Below are positions 7,100 through 13,841 of a stretch of DNA of 17,878 nt, one piece after another (the stretch's first letter is position 1; every line of letters starts with the position of its first letter). Source of the stretch: an uncultured Ruminococcus sp. (lineage in GTDB: Bacteria > Bacillota > Clostridia > Oscillospirales > Ruminococcaceae); contig UQDR01000030.1 in the NCBI GenBank assembly GCA_900539835.1, positions 1 through 17,878 on the forward strand, in the 5' to 3' direction. Under the pieces are notes generated by a model that saw only the letters and a program-made list of their open reading frames with translations, was not told the DNA's origin and did not search any database. Made by a program: the position numbers and the translations under genes.

Positions 7100-8377
7100 C
7101 TATTTTGAATACTCTGTGATAATCTCATTTGCCTTTGCATAAATTCTTTCAGCCTCTTCGCCAACACTGAATTTACCGTCCTCATATAGGATCTTGCCTG
7201 CGCACATAGTTAGCTTTACATTCTGCTTTGAACCGCTGTATACAATGTTTTTGCCAATATTATTCAAAGGCTGCATATTAGGCTGATTAAGATCTATTAC
7301 AATCAGATCCGCCTGCATTCCCTCTGAGATTGAAACGCAGTCATCAAGTCCCATTGCCTTTGCCGAGCCTGATGTTGCCGCAAAAAGCACCTTATCAGCA
7401 GGAAACGCAGCCGCATCCTTGTTGGCGATTTTCTGCAAAGCAGTCATAAGGAACATTTCCCTGAACATATCAAGACAGTTGTTGCTTGCAGGACCATCGG
7501 TTCCTAAAGCAAGCTTTACATCCTTTTCCGCCATTCTGCACAGTGGGGCAATTCCGCTGGCAAGCTTTGAATTTGAACCGGGACAAGTTACTGCATAAAC
7601 ACCATGCTTTTTAAAAATGTCCATATCATTATCACTGAAATGCACACAATGGAAGCCTGCTCCGCCATAATTATAAATTCCAAGGGAATCAAAAAGCTCC
7701 GTTGGAGTTTTTCCGTACTTCTCTATACATTCTGCAACCTCTTTTTCAGTTTCTGAGTTGTGCACCGAAACCGGGGCTTTATATTTCTTTGCTAACTCAC
7801 CCACAGCCTCCATAAGCTCAAAATCAGCGGTATATTCAGCATGAAATCCAAGTCTATAAGATATAAGAGGATTTATACCATTAAATCTGTTATAATAGTC
7901 CTCCATACGTGTTATATTGGAAACATCACCGCTTATCGAACCGCAGAGCACTGTACGGAATCCGCTTTCTATATGTGCTTTAACATAATCATCAAGCTCG
8001 AAATACATATCAAAATTAGCTGTAACACCGCTTGTCAGATATTCTAAAATCGCCAGTTTTGAAAGCCAATATATATCTTCACCTTTCAGCTTTGCTTCCA
8101 TAGGAAATACCTGTTTGAAAAGCCAGTCCTGCAAAGGCATATCGTCTGCAAAAGAACGCAGAAAAGTCATTGCCGAATGGGTATGAGCATTCTTAAACGA
8201 CGGCATAAGAAGGTTGCCATCAAGGTCAATTTCCCTGTCAAAGCTTGCACTTTTCAGCTTATCACCGTCGGGAGATCCCACAAAGCTTATCTTATCTTCA
8301 TCAACCCAAACCTCTATATTTTTTATGTCAGTATCCTTTTCCATTGTCATAACTCTGCCGTTTTTAAATCTGATCAT
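7100..8377 (-). CDS. Amidohydrolase, probable 5'-methylthioadenosine/S-adenosylhomocysteine deaminase family
   Basis: Metal-dependent deaminase of the amidohydrolase superfamily, 425 residues, cytoplasmic. It is probably an adenosine-analogue (MTA/SAH) deaminase, acting in methionine salvage and SAH removal. Visible signature: H65 and H67 (NAHTHSAM), H206 with E209 (VHNSETE), H243 (HCVH) and D294 (GTDGPASNN). The spacing of these residues parallels the metal and catalytic residues of the Thermotoga TM0936 enzyme, allowing a 9-residue insertion between H206 and H243. The N-terminal 55 residues and the C-terminal part form the usual small beta domain. An upstream in-frame ATG adds 18 residues but lacks a ribosome site; AAAGGA lies 8 bases before the ATG at 8377. 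It has its own promoter and a bidirectional terminator, so it is a single-gene unit. Related members deaminate other purines or pterins, so the exact substrate is uncertain. Confidence 0.85.
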   Translation of the reverse strand: MIRFKNGRVMTMEKDTDIKNIEVWVDEDKISFVGSPDGDKLKSASFDREIDLDGNLLMPSFKNAHTHSAMTFLRSFADDMPLQDWLFKQVFPMEAKLKGEDIYWLSKLAILEYLTSGVTANFDMYFELDDYVKAHIESGFRTVLCGSISGDVSNITRMEDYYNRFNGINPLISYRLGFHAEYTADFELMEAVGELAKKYKAPVSVHNSETEKEVAECIEKYGKTPTELFDSLGIYNYGGAGFHCVHFSDNDMDIFKKHGVYAVTCPGSNSKLASGIAPLCRMAEKDVKLALGTDGPASNNCLDMFREMFLMTALQKIANKDAAAFPADKVLFAATSGSAKAMGLDDCVSISEGMQADLIVIDLNQPNMQPLNNIGKNIVYSGSKQNVKLTMCAGKILYEDGKFSVGEEAERIYAKANEIITEYSK

Positions 8378-8421
8378 AACAAAAGTCCTTTCATATAAAA
8401 CCAAAACATTCTCTTTAATTA

Positions 8422-8450
8422 ATTGTAGCACAAAAACCGAATTATTACAA
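8422..8450 (-). promoter_or_regulatory. Promoter of the amidohydrolase gene
   Basis: On minus, TTGTAA (8445-8450), 17 bases, TACAAT (8422-8427). This places the start of transcription near 8415 and gives a leader of about 38 bases before the ATG at 8377. It lies downstream of the XRE gene terminator, so the two genes are separate units. Confidence 0.6.
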
Positions 8451-8459
8451 TAAGGAGAT

Positions 8460-8499
8460 AAAAAAAGGAGGGTATTTATTGAAATTGAAATACCACTCC
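8460..8499 (-). terminator. Terminator of the XRE regulator gene
   Basis: Read on minus, 8488-8499 pairs with 8467-8477 through 11 bp with a single bulged T and a 10-base loop. Seven T follow (8460-8466 in plus-strand numbering). It begins 7 bases past the regulator's stop codon. Confidence 0.8.
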
Positions 8500-8505
8500 G
8501 GATTT

Positions 8506-8841
8506 TTACTTATATTTATAATCTAAAATATCATTTATAATCGTTGAAATGGACCGCTGATCTTTATCTGAAAGCCTTAAAATTTTATAATATATCTGGT
8601 GAGGTATATCCTCTTCATTCTCAAAAGAAGTAATTTTTCCTATAAGCTTTTCAATAGGAATCTGAAGCCCCTGAGATATTTTTTCAGCACTTTCAAGGGT
8701 ACAATTCTTTTCTCCCCTTTCAACCTGACCTATATATGTGGGATGAAGCCCGCTTAATTCCGCTAATTTCTCCTGGCTTATGCCTTTTTGCATACGAAAA
8801 AATTTGACTTGCATACCAAAGTACGCTGCAATTTGACTCAT
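8506..8841 (-). CDS. XRE-family helix-turn-helix transcriptional regulator
   Basis: Small DNA-binding protein of 111 residues. The HTH_3/cro-like domain occupies about 8-65, with helix 2 around ISQEKLAELS (21-30) and the recognition helix around HPTYIGQVERG (33-43). The SQEKLAELSG and VERGE elements are typical of the family. Residues 80-110 form a short helical tail (ILRLSDKDQRSISTIINDIL) that may serve dimerisation. There is no second domain, metallopeptidase or toxin partner. AAAGGA lies 9 bases before the ATG. The gene has its own promoter with a perfect TTGACA, immediately beside a 16-bp perfect palindrome, so autorepression is likely. The same region holds a divergent promoter leading towards a candidate small RNA. 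Target genes and effector are unknown. Confidence 0.88.
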   Translation of the reverse strand: MSQIAAYFGMQVKFFRMQKGISQEKLAELSGLHPTYIGQVERGEKNCTLESAEKISQGLQIPIEKLIGKITSFENEEDIPHQIYYKILRLSDKDQRSISTIINDILDYKYK

Positions 8842-8884
8842 TTATGTATATTCCTTTACATTACTGCACTTTTCTTTTATTTCA

Positions 8885-8913
8885 AGCATATATTATTATG
8901 AAAATATTGTCAA
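8885..8913 (-). promoter_or_regulatory. Promoter of the XRE regulator gene
   Basis: On minus, a perfect TTGACA (8908-8913), 17 bases, TATGCT (8885-8890). Transcription would start near 8878, giving a leader of about 37 bases. The palindrome at 8915-8930 lies one base upstream of the -35 box. Confidence 0.75.
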
Positions 8914-8914
8914 C

Positions 8915-8957
8915 ATACTATTAATAGTATTATTCGCCTTATTAATACTAATAGTAT
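8915..8957. promoter_or_regulatory. Paired palindromic operators between divergent promoters
   Basis: Operator 1 is ATACTATTAATAGTAT (8915-8930), a perfect 16-bp palindrome with half-sites ATACTA and TAGTAT separated by 4 bases. Operator 2 is ATACTAATAGTAT (8945-8957), with the same half-sites separated by 1 base. Each operator is one base away from the -35 box of one of two outward-facing promoters. The whole block is therefore near-symmetrical, reading AATAGTAT, one base, TTGAC in both directions. The neighbouring XRE protein is the obvious candidate binder (inference). Confidence 0.65.
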
Positions 8958-8958
8958 A

Positions 8959-8988
8959 TTGACTTGGCAAAGGATTTTATTGTATGAT
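8959..8988 (+). promoter_or_regulatory. Divergent plus-strand promoter
   Basis: TTGACT (8959-8964), 18 bases, TATGAT (8983-8988) faces away from the XRE gene. It starts one base after operator 2. No coding region follows. Its transcript would run through the repeat sites and towards the candidate small RNA. Confidence 0.55.
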
Positions 8989-9002
8989 TATATGTATCAT
9001 AT

Positions 9003-9066
9003 TACTATTAACTCATTTTTCTATCTTTTTTACTATTAATACATTTTCCTGTTAACAAATAGTAAA
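9003..9066 (+). repeat. Additional TACTATTAA operator-like repeats
   Basis: TACTATTAA, the sequence inside operator 1, recurs at 9003-9011 and 9031-9039, exactly 28 bases apart. In both copies a similar CATTTT(T/C)CT tail follows. A reverse-facing AATAGTAAA lies at 9058-9066. The sites occupy the interval between the two plus-strand promoters, so they are placed to control the downstream one. Function is inferred from arrangement only. Confidence 0.45.
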
Positions 9067-9082
9067 TTTTAATAACTTATAA

Positions 9083-9111
9083 TTGACATTTTTATTATAT
9101 TCAGTTATAAT
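9083..9111 (+). promoter_or_regulatory. Perfect consensus sigma-A promoter for a non-coding transcript
   Basis: TTGACA (9083-9088), 17 bases, TATAAT (9106-9111): both hexamers and the spacing match the ideal exactly, the best promoter in the window. The expected start is near 9118. No plausible protein-coding frame with a ribosome site follows before the terminator at 9236-9272, which argues for an RNA product. Confidence 0.75.
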
Positions 9112-9117
9112 AGATAT

Positions 9118-9272
9118 GTGAGATATTGCCAGAATCGTAAACGCTAAAATTAGTCAAGACAAGAAAAAAATGCCGGGGATTATTTGAGACGTGTATTATA
9201 TAATTAAAAACAGAAGTCTTGACATTTTAAAACAAGAAAAACAGGACAGTCGCCGTGGCTGTCCTGTTTTTC
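9118..9272 (+). ncRNA. Candidate small RNA, about 155 nt, family unknown
   Basis: This is the stretch between the consensus promoter (-10 at 9106-9111) and the hairpin terminator (9236-9272). It contains a long-range helix: GTCAAGAC (9153-9160) with GTCTTGAC (9216-9223), extended by AAAAT (9146-9150) with ATTTT (9224-9228) across a 2-base bulge. This closes a 55-base, A-rich internal region. Possible frames here, such as a 5-codon ATG frame at 9170 and a GTG frame at 9191 that runs through the terminator into the convergent gene, lack ribosome sites. It lies between the XRE operator region and the convergent aminotransferase gene, so it is not a leader of any plus-strand gene in view. I could not match it to a known family such as 6S RNA, tmRNA or a riboswitch class. 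The start is inferred from the promoter, and expression is untested. Confidence 0.5.
9236..9272. terminator. Bidirectional terminator of the small RNA and the aminotransferase
   Basis: A perfect 14-bp stem (9236-9249 with 9259-9272) closes a 9-base loop. The outer pairs are A-T, so each strand ends the hairpin with a run of T. It ends 13 bases beyond the aminotransferase stop on minus and closes the candidate RNA on plus. The core GGACAG/CTGTCC also appears in the terminator at 12215-12243. Confidence 0.88.
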
Positions 9273-9285
9273 TATATACAATAAT

Positions 9286-10572
9286 TTATTTGTTTTCAAG
9301 AAGCTTTTCAGCAGATGCAAGCTTAACTGCTGAAACAAACAGCTTCATTGCCAGTTCAAGCTCTTCAACAGGAGGATAGCTTGGAGCAATTCTTATATTG
9401 CTGTCATGCGGATCTTTTCCGTATGGGAATGTTGCGCCGGCTCCCGTGAGAACAACACCAGCATCCTTACAAATCTGGCAGATTCTTTTTGCACAGCCGT
9501 CTAATGCGTCAAAGCTTACAAAATATCCGCCTCTCGGTTTATGCCATGAGCCTATTCCCAATGGTGCAATTTCTCTCTCCAAAGTATCAAGAACCATATC
9601 AAATTTAGGCTGTAAAATTGCCCTGTGCTTTTCCATCTGAGCCATAAGTCCCTCATAATTGCCGAAGAACTTAGCATGTCTTAGCTGATTGATCTTATCA
9701 AAGCCGATAGTCTGAACTGTCATAAGCGACTTGATATAATCTACATTAGCCTTTGAAGCCGCCATAACTGCAATTCCGCCGCCTGCAAAAGTAATTTTTG
9801 AGGTTGACGCAAACATATAAACCATATCGTCATTACCGGCCTTTTTACATTCATCAAGAATGTTAAGAAGCTTGTCAGGAGTTTCTGTTAAATGGTGAAT
9901 ACAGTATGCATTATCCCAGAAGATTCTGAAATCCTTAGCCGCAGGCTTAAGGTTTGCAAATCTTTTTACTACCTCATCAGAATATGTGATGCCTGTTGGA
10001 TTTGAATACATCGGAACACACCAAACACCCTTGATTGTATCATCTTCGGCAACCATCCTTTCGATCATATCCATATCAGGACCGTCTTCATTAAGAGGAA
10101 TTGTGATCATTTCAATTCCGAAGCTTTCACAAATAGCAAAATGTCTGTCATAACCCGGAGCAGGGCAAAGCCATTTAATTTTTTCATAATCCTTCCAAGG
10201 CTTCTGAACTCCGTCAACGCCGAAGATAATACATTTTGCAATTGTATCATACATTATATTAAGACTTGAGTTTCCGCAAACAATAAGCTCGTCATTGCTT
10301 ACGCCAAGCATAGGTGAAAACAAGTTTTTAGCGTCAATAATTCCGTCAAGTCCGCCATAGTTACGGCAATCTGTTCCGTCTGAAGCTTTATAGTCAGCGT
10401 CATAGCTGTTTACAGCGGCAAGCATTTTCATAGCAAGATCCAGCTGTGCAGATGACGGCTTTCCTCTCGCCATATTAAGGCTTAGTCCCTGATTTTTAAA
10501 ATCATCATATTCTTTCTGTACATTTTCTTTAAACTCTAAAAGTTCTTTTTTGCTCATTTCTGATAGCAGCAT
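9286..10572 (-). CDS. PLP-dependent aminotransferase class I/II, aspartate aminotransferase of the Rv3722c-like subgroup
   Basis: Cytoplasmic pyridoxal-phosphate enzyme of 428 residues, predicted to move an amino group between an amino acid (probably aspartate/glutamate) and a 2-oxoacid. Visible fold-type I features: GNSSLN (100-105) for phosphate binding, NPTG (191-194), D220 in FWDNAY for the pyridine nitrogen, Schiff-base lysine K259 in STSK, the glycine-rich FAGGG after it, and carboxylate-binding R394 in NIRIAP. The GNSSLN, PAPGYDRHF and STSKITFAGGG pattern is that of the group containing mycobacterial aspartate aminotransferase Rv3722c, distinct from the classical AspC/PatA groups. An upstream TTG extends the frame by 6 codons, but GGGGG lies 8 bases before the ATG at 10572. 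It is a single-gene unit with its own promoter and terminator. Substrate specificity is inferred from family. Confidence 0.87.
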   Translation of the reverse strand: MLLSEMSKKELLEFKENVQKEYDDFKNQGLSLNMARGKPSSAQLDLAMKMLAAVNSYDADYKASDGTDCRNYGGLDGIIDAKNLFSPMLGVSNDELIVCGNSSLNIMYDTIAKCIIFGVDGVQKPWKDYEKIKWLCPAPGYDRHFAICESFGIEMITIPLNEDGPDMDMIERMVAEDDTIKGVWCVPMYSNPTGITYSDEVVKRFANLKPAAKDFRIFWDNAYCIHHLTETPDKLLNILDECKKAGNDDMVYMFASTSKITFAGGGIAVMAASKANVDYIKSLMTVQTIGFDKINQLRHAKFFGNYEGLMAQMEKHRAILQPKFDMVLDTLEREIAPLGIGSWHKPRGGYFVSFDALDGCAKRICQICKDAGVVLTGAGATFPYGKDPHDSNIRIAPSYPPVEELELAMKLFVSAVKLASAEKLLENK

Positions 10573-10940
10573 ATAAATTTCCCCCAACAATAATAATATA
10601 AAAAAGATTGTTATTAATATATATTGTATACCTTTTATAGAAATTTTGCAAGTTGTTTTTTTATTTCCTGCAAAAAATCATGATTTTACACTAACCGACA
10701 AATATAAAATACCGTATTATGGGCATTTTTCATAATTAAATCTGCGGCTTATATGGATTGAACTTTCTTCCGATATGCAATCCTGACTGTTTTTTAAAAG
10801 AAATGCTTATTTATCAAATGAAAAATAAATTAATTTCCGCCTTTTCTGTCCAGACTTTTGGACTTTTTGTATGTTATTATAAAAACATAAGGAAAAATAT
10901 CGAAAACTGTTCTGAAAAAATAAGAAAGGTCGTATGAATA
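10573..10940. other. Intergenic region between the aminotransferase and a small membrane peptide
   Basis: No gene is seen in these 368 bases beyond the aminotransferase promoter. GGATTG (10755-10760) pairs with CAATCC (10778-10783), and six T follow a few bases later (10790-10795); this is terminator-like on plus, but I see no transcript for it to end. GTCCA/TGGAC arms (10848-10852, 10859-10863) form a short inverted repeat followed by five T. An AT-rich stretch around 10870-10883 could hold a -10 box for the peptide gene, without a good -35. Confidence 0.3.
10623..10651 (-). promoter_or_regulatory. Promoter of the aminotransferase gene
   Basis: On minus, TTGCAA (10646-10651), 17 bases, TACAAT (10623-10628). 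The predicted start near 10616 gives a leader of about 44 bases ending in the GGGGG ribosome site. Confidence 0.6.
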
Positions 10941-11066
10941 ATGGAAGCTATCACAGTAACTGCATTGGCATTTGTTTTCTTAAACAGCGTTAAGGAGATT
11001 TGCGAAATTGCAAAAGAAAACCGCAGACGAAAACAGATAAGAATAATAAAAAACAAGCGAGCATAA
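10941..11066 (+). CDS. Putative small single-span membrane peptide, 41 residues
   Basis: Short open frame reading MEAITVTALAFVFLNSV at its start. Residues 4-17 are hydrophobic and could span or enter the membrane. They are followed by a strongly basic tail (ENRRRKQIRI, then KNKRA) that would stay in the cytoplasm by the positive-inside rule. AAAGG at 10925-10929 is 11 bases before the ATG, a slightly long spacing. An overlapping ATG at 10934 in another frame gives only 19 codons. The gene lies just upstream of the promoter of the kinase-like ATPase on the same strand, with no terminator in between. I do not recognise the protein. It could be a real regulatory membrane peptide or a chance frame. 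Confidence 0.42.
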   Translation: MEAITVTALAFVFLNSVKEICEIAKENRRRKQIRIIKNKRA

Positions 11067-11088
11067 TATTAATAACTTATCATATCTC

Positions 11089-11117
11089 TTGACTTAAAGC
11101 TGTAATTTAAGTATAAT
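11089..11117 (+). promoter_or_regulatory. Promoter of the kinase-like ATPase gene
   Basis: TTGACT (11089-11094), 17 bases, a perfect TATAAT (11112-11117). Transcription would start near 11124, about 29 bases before the ATG. The promoter lies just after the small peptide stop, so the ATPase can be made independently. Confidence 0.75.
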
Positions 11118-11152
11118 AATAACATAAGAGTGAATATAGGGGGATTTATTCA

Positions 11153-12211
11153 ATGAAAATGCTTGAATCAGTAAAGCTTCTGTATGAAAAATCTGATGAA
11201 ATGATTGTCGTAACAGATGATAACTTGGCAGTAATCTGGAAAAGCAATACCAGACTTCCCGATTTTATCGCCTTGTCTGACTTTAAGCCTGAGTTTGGAA
11301 AAACTCCGACAATGCCTGTGAAATCAAGTAAAATCCTCCACTATATCAACGGAAATTCCGTGAAAATCAAACCTCTTTATGACAGCAATAAGCTTGAAGG
11401 CTATATGATGACATTTTATGACGCTGAGGAGATTGAAACCTTGTCGGACAGATCCTCCATTTTAAAATATAAACGTAATTCCCTCGGGAATATACGTCTG
11501 GCAATTTCCCCTATTGTCTCACAGCTTGAAAGCTTAAAAGAAAATGAACAAACAGATGATTTCAGCGGGATATATGATATTGTTAATGATAATCTGCTTA
11601 AAATGCTGTCATCAACCGTAAACTCTAATGAAATAACTAAGTACTACAGCGGTGAATTTTCCACAGAGCTTTTAAATGTTTCTCAGTGTCTTGAAGAAAC
11701 AGCACAGCTTTGCCGCAGCGGCTTTGAATCCGCAGGCTGTGAGTTTAAAACTGAAATTGAACCGTCAATTTACATGAATATGAATTATGACCGACTGTCA
11801 TTGGCTGTTATAAACCTTTTGATAAACGGCTATATGTATTGCAGCGAAGAAAGCAAAAAGCTTGCTTTAAAGGCATATAAAAAAGACGGACATATATATA
11901 TTGAAATATCTGATAACGGAAAATCCGCCGATTTAGAAATAATGAATATGGCTCTAAAGCCTTTCAGAACCTTGTCGAAATTTAAAACAGGGGAAGGACT
12001 GGGGCTTGCAACAGTAAATAAGTTTACCGAACATTTTAACGGAAAACTTGGTTTTATAAAAAATAAAAACGGTCTTACCGTTCAGATAATATTTTCTGAT
12101 GAAATAACTGAAGCTCCCCAAAGCTTCAGGCTTAAAAGGCTTCCTCCCATCGTGGGAGAATATGAACCTGCATATTGTATTCTTGCCAAAGGACTTAAAA
12201 ATGAAGATTAA
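11153..12211 (+). CDS. Soluble histidine-kinase-like ATPase lacking the phospho-acceptor histidine
   Basis: Cytoplasmic protein of 352 residues without membrane segments. Residues about 5-92 resemble a PAS-like sensor fold. Residues about 98-160 are helical and occupy the place of the dimerisation/phospho-acceptor domain. There the sequence KRNSLGNIRLAI (107-118) aligns with the usual R-H-D-hydrophobic-R-N pattern, but N109 stands where His is expected, and no His occurs anywhere in this helix pair. The ATP-binding domain is recognisable: N-box NLLIN (221-225), G1 box SDNGKS (253-258, second Gly missing) and G2 box GEGLGL (280-285). After residue 316 comes an unusual tail. No response regulator is adjacent. 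It may be a pseudokinase, a phosphatase-only partner or a regulator acting by ATP binding. The frame is intact and has a good promoter, AGGGGGA ribosome site and terminator, so it is not decaying. Confidence 0.72.
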   Translation: MKMLESVKLLYEKSDEMIVVTDDNLAVIWKSNTRLPDFIALSDFKPEFGKTPTMPVKSSKILHYINGNSVKIKPLYDSNKLEGYMMTFYDAEEIETLSDRSSILKYKRNSLGNIRLAISPIVSQLESLKENEQTDDFSGIYDIVNDNLLKMLSSTVNSNEITKYYSGEFSTELLNVSQCLEETAQLCRSGFESAGCEFKTEIEPSIYMNMNYDRLSLAVINLLINGYMYCSEESKKLALKAYKKDGHIYIEISDNGKSADLEIMNMALKPFRTLSKFKTGEGLGLATVNKFTEHFNGKLGFIKNKNGLTVQIIFSDEITEAPQSFRLKRLPPIVGEYEPAYCILAKGLKNED

Positions 12212-12214
12212 TAA

Positions 12215-12243
12215 AAAAGGACAGCAATTTCTGCTGTCCTTTT
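12215..12243. terminator. Bidirectional terminator between converging genes
   Basis: A perfect 12-bp stem (12215-12226 with 12232-12243) has a 5-base loop. Its outer A-T pairs give a U-tract in both directions. It lies 3 bases after the kinase-like gene and 8 bases after the stop of the minus-strand hemolysin III gene, and serves both. Confidence 0.85.
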
Positions 12244-12251
12244 GCTATGTA

Positions 12252-12920
12252 TCAAATCTTATCATGTATTAAAAGCAATAGTATGGAGAAATAATGAAAA
12301 ATCGTTCCGCCAATGGTGAAAAGGTGCCAAATTGAATGAAAATATTTTATTTTTTTAATAACATAAAATACTATGCCCACAGTATAGAAAATTCCGCCTA
12401 TAAGCAAAAAAACAAGTGATATCTTCGGAACTGACTCAATTATGGGTTTTATAGCAAAAATAACTGCCCATCCCATTGCCACATAGCAAACTATAGAAAG
12501 CTTTTTGAATTTTTCAAGATTGATAGAATTTAATACTATTCCGATTACTGCCGCACCCCATACTATACCGAATAGCACCCAGCCGACAGGTCCCCTTAAA
12601 GGCACTAAGGTAATAGGAGTATAGGTTCCTGCGATAAGCAGAAAAATCGTATTATGGTCCATAATTCTAAAAAACTTCTTCGCTTTCTCATTGGTGATCG
12701 CATGATAAAGTGTTGACATAGTATATAAAATAATCATGCTTGCGCCATAAATTGCTGAGCTTACTACGCCCCATACATTAGAGTATATTGCCGCACAGAC
12801 AATCATTACCACTGTTCCGGCTATAGCAAGCAGCCCTCCTGTTCCGTGAGATACAGCGTTGAAAATTTCTTCTCCTAATGTATATCGTTTTGATGTGTTT
12901 TTATTTATTTCGTTTCCCAT
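12252..12920 (-). CDS. Hemolysin III / PAQR (TrhA-like) family membrane protein
   Basis: Integral membrane protein of 222 residues with about seven hydrophobic segments. The family is called hemolysin III for historical reasons; members are PAQR (adiponectin-receptor-like) proteins thought to be zinc-dependent and linked to membrane lipid or energy homeostasis. Visible signature: NAVSHGTGG (21-29), S69 and H73 in STLYHA, D88-H89 in MDHN followed by IAGTYTP (96-102), and the C-terminal histidines H195, H199 and H209. The open frame extends 27 codons upstream, but the promoter lies inside that extension and AGGAGG sits 7 bases before the ATG at 12920, so the shorter form is chosen. It is a single-gene unit converging on the kinase-like gene and divergent from the two-component genes. 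Actual haemolytic activity should not be assumed. Confidence 0.86.
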   Translation of the reverse strand: MGNEINKNTSKRYTLGEEIFNAVSHGTGGLLAIAGTVVMIVCAAIYSNVWGVVSSAIYGASMIILYTMSTLYHAITNEKAKKFFRIMDHNTIFLLIAGTYTPITLVPLRGPVGWVLFGIVWGAAVIGIVLNSINLEKFKKLSIVCYVAMGWAVIFAIKPIIESVPKISLVFLLIGGIFYTVGIVFYVIKKIKYFHSIWHLFTIGGTIFHYFSILLLLIHDKI

Positions 12921-12945
12921 TAAAACTCCTCCTATCTCTTTATTT

Positions 12946-12974
12946 ATCATATCACCGTCATTGAGTAATGTCAA
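12946..12974 (-). promoter_or_regulatory. Promoter of the hemolysin III-like gene
   Basis: On minus, a perfect TTGACA (12969-12974), 17 bases, TATGAT (12946-12951). Transcription would start near 12939, leaving a leader of about 19 bases that includes the AGGAGG. This rules out starts upstream of it. Confidence 0.78.
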
Positions 12975-13166
12975 TAAATATTGTCTTAATTTGTGATCCA
13001 ATAAAAGACATAAGCCATTAATTATATTTCATAGCGGAGTTATAGTGTTTTCATTAATCAATTTTGAAGTTTTCACATAATATACATAAATATATGGTAA
13101 ACTATATATAATTAATTTTCAAATGTTTATGGGATTTAGAAGTTTAAATGAAAGGATTGAAAGAAT

Positions 13167-13841
13167 ATGCCTAAAATTTTAGTCGTTGACGATGAACAGA
13201 GAATCCGTGAAATTATAAAAGAATATGCTGAATTTAATGGCTTTCAAGTGACTCAGGCAGAGGATGGAATGGAAGCCGTTGAAAAAGTGAAAAACGAAAA
13301 TTTTGATATCATTATAATGGATATTATGATGCCTAAGCTTGACGGATATTCCGCTTGTAAAGAAATAAAGAAATTAAAGGAAATACCTGTTATTATGCTT
13401 TCAGCAAGAGGAGAAGAATATGACAAGCTGTTCGGTTTTGAAATAGGCGTAGACGACTATGTTGTAAAGCCCTTTTCACCCAAAGAGCTTATGGCAAGAA
13501 TTCGTGCTGTTATGAACAGAGTGAATGCGTCCAAAAAAATGGAAGATGTTATTACCTATGAAACCTTGGTAATAAACTTTACTGCTCGTGAGGTTACCAT
13601 AGACGGAGAAAAGGTTGCAATGACTCCAAAAGAATATGATCTGCTTTTCTATATGGTAAAAAATATGAACATTGCCCTCTCAAGAGAAAAGCTTCTTGAA
13701 GAAGTATGGGGCTTTGACTTCTACGGCGACGACAGAACAGTTGATACCCATATTAAAATGCTGAGAAACAGTCTGAAGCAATATAGAAATCTGATTGTTA
13801 CTTTGAGAGGAATGGGTTATAAATTTGAAAAAATTCAATAA
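13167..13841 (+). CDS. OmpR/PhoB-type response regulator
   Basis: Two-component response regulator of 224 residues that should bind DNA when phosphorylated by the kinase encoded next to it. The receiver domain is 1-118: acidic D8 and D9, phospho-acceptor D52 (IIMDIMMP), S79 in LSAR and K101 in VVKPF, all intact. The winged-helix effector domain is about 126-222, with MTPKEYDLL and the recognition region DDRTVDTHIKMLRNSL followed by LRGMGYKFE. AAAGGA lies 10 bases before the ATG. A TATAAT at 13107-13112 lacks a good -35 box, which would fit activator-dependent expression. The downstream kinase gene overlaps its 3' end by 17 bases, so the two are translated from one message. The signal and regulon are unknown; the sequence alone does not assign it to PhoP, SrrA or another named group. 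Confidence 0.92.
   Translation: MPKILVVDDEQRIREIIKEYAEFNGFQVTQAEDGMEAVEKVKNENFDIIIMDIMMPKLDGYSACKEIKKLKEIPVIMLSARGEEYDKLFGFEIGVDDYVVKPFSPKELMARIRAVMNRVNASKKMEDVITYETLVINFTAREVTIDGEKVAMTPKEYDLLFYMVKNMNIALSREKLLEEVWGFDFYGDDRTVDTHIKMLRNSLKQYRNLIVTLRGMGYKFEKIQ

Noticed and set aside
8992..9039. A 15-codon ATG frame after the divergent plus promoter
   Set aside because: There is no ribosome site, the ATG lies at the expected transcription start, and the sequence is AT-rich repeat.
9118..9235. Identity as 6S RNA, tmRNA or a known riboswitch
   Set aside because: No diagnostic motifs were recognised and no downstream gene exists for a riboswitch. The family is left unknown.
9191..9379. A 62-codon GTG frame on plus across the small RNA region
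   Set aside because: It has no ribosome site, runs through a strong terminator and continues antisense into the aminotransferase gene; it looks like a chance frame.
10934..10993. Alternative 19-codon frame overlapping the small membrane peptide
   Set aside because: It is closer to the AAAGG but too short and without recognisable features; the 41-codon frame has a clear hydrophobic/basic layout.
11153..12211. Kinase-like gene as a decaying pseudogene
   Set aside because: The frame is uninterrupted, with a strong promoter, ribosome site, terminator and retained ATP-binding boxes.
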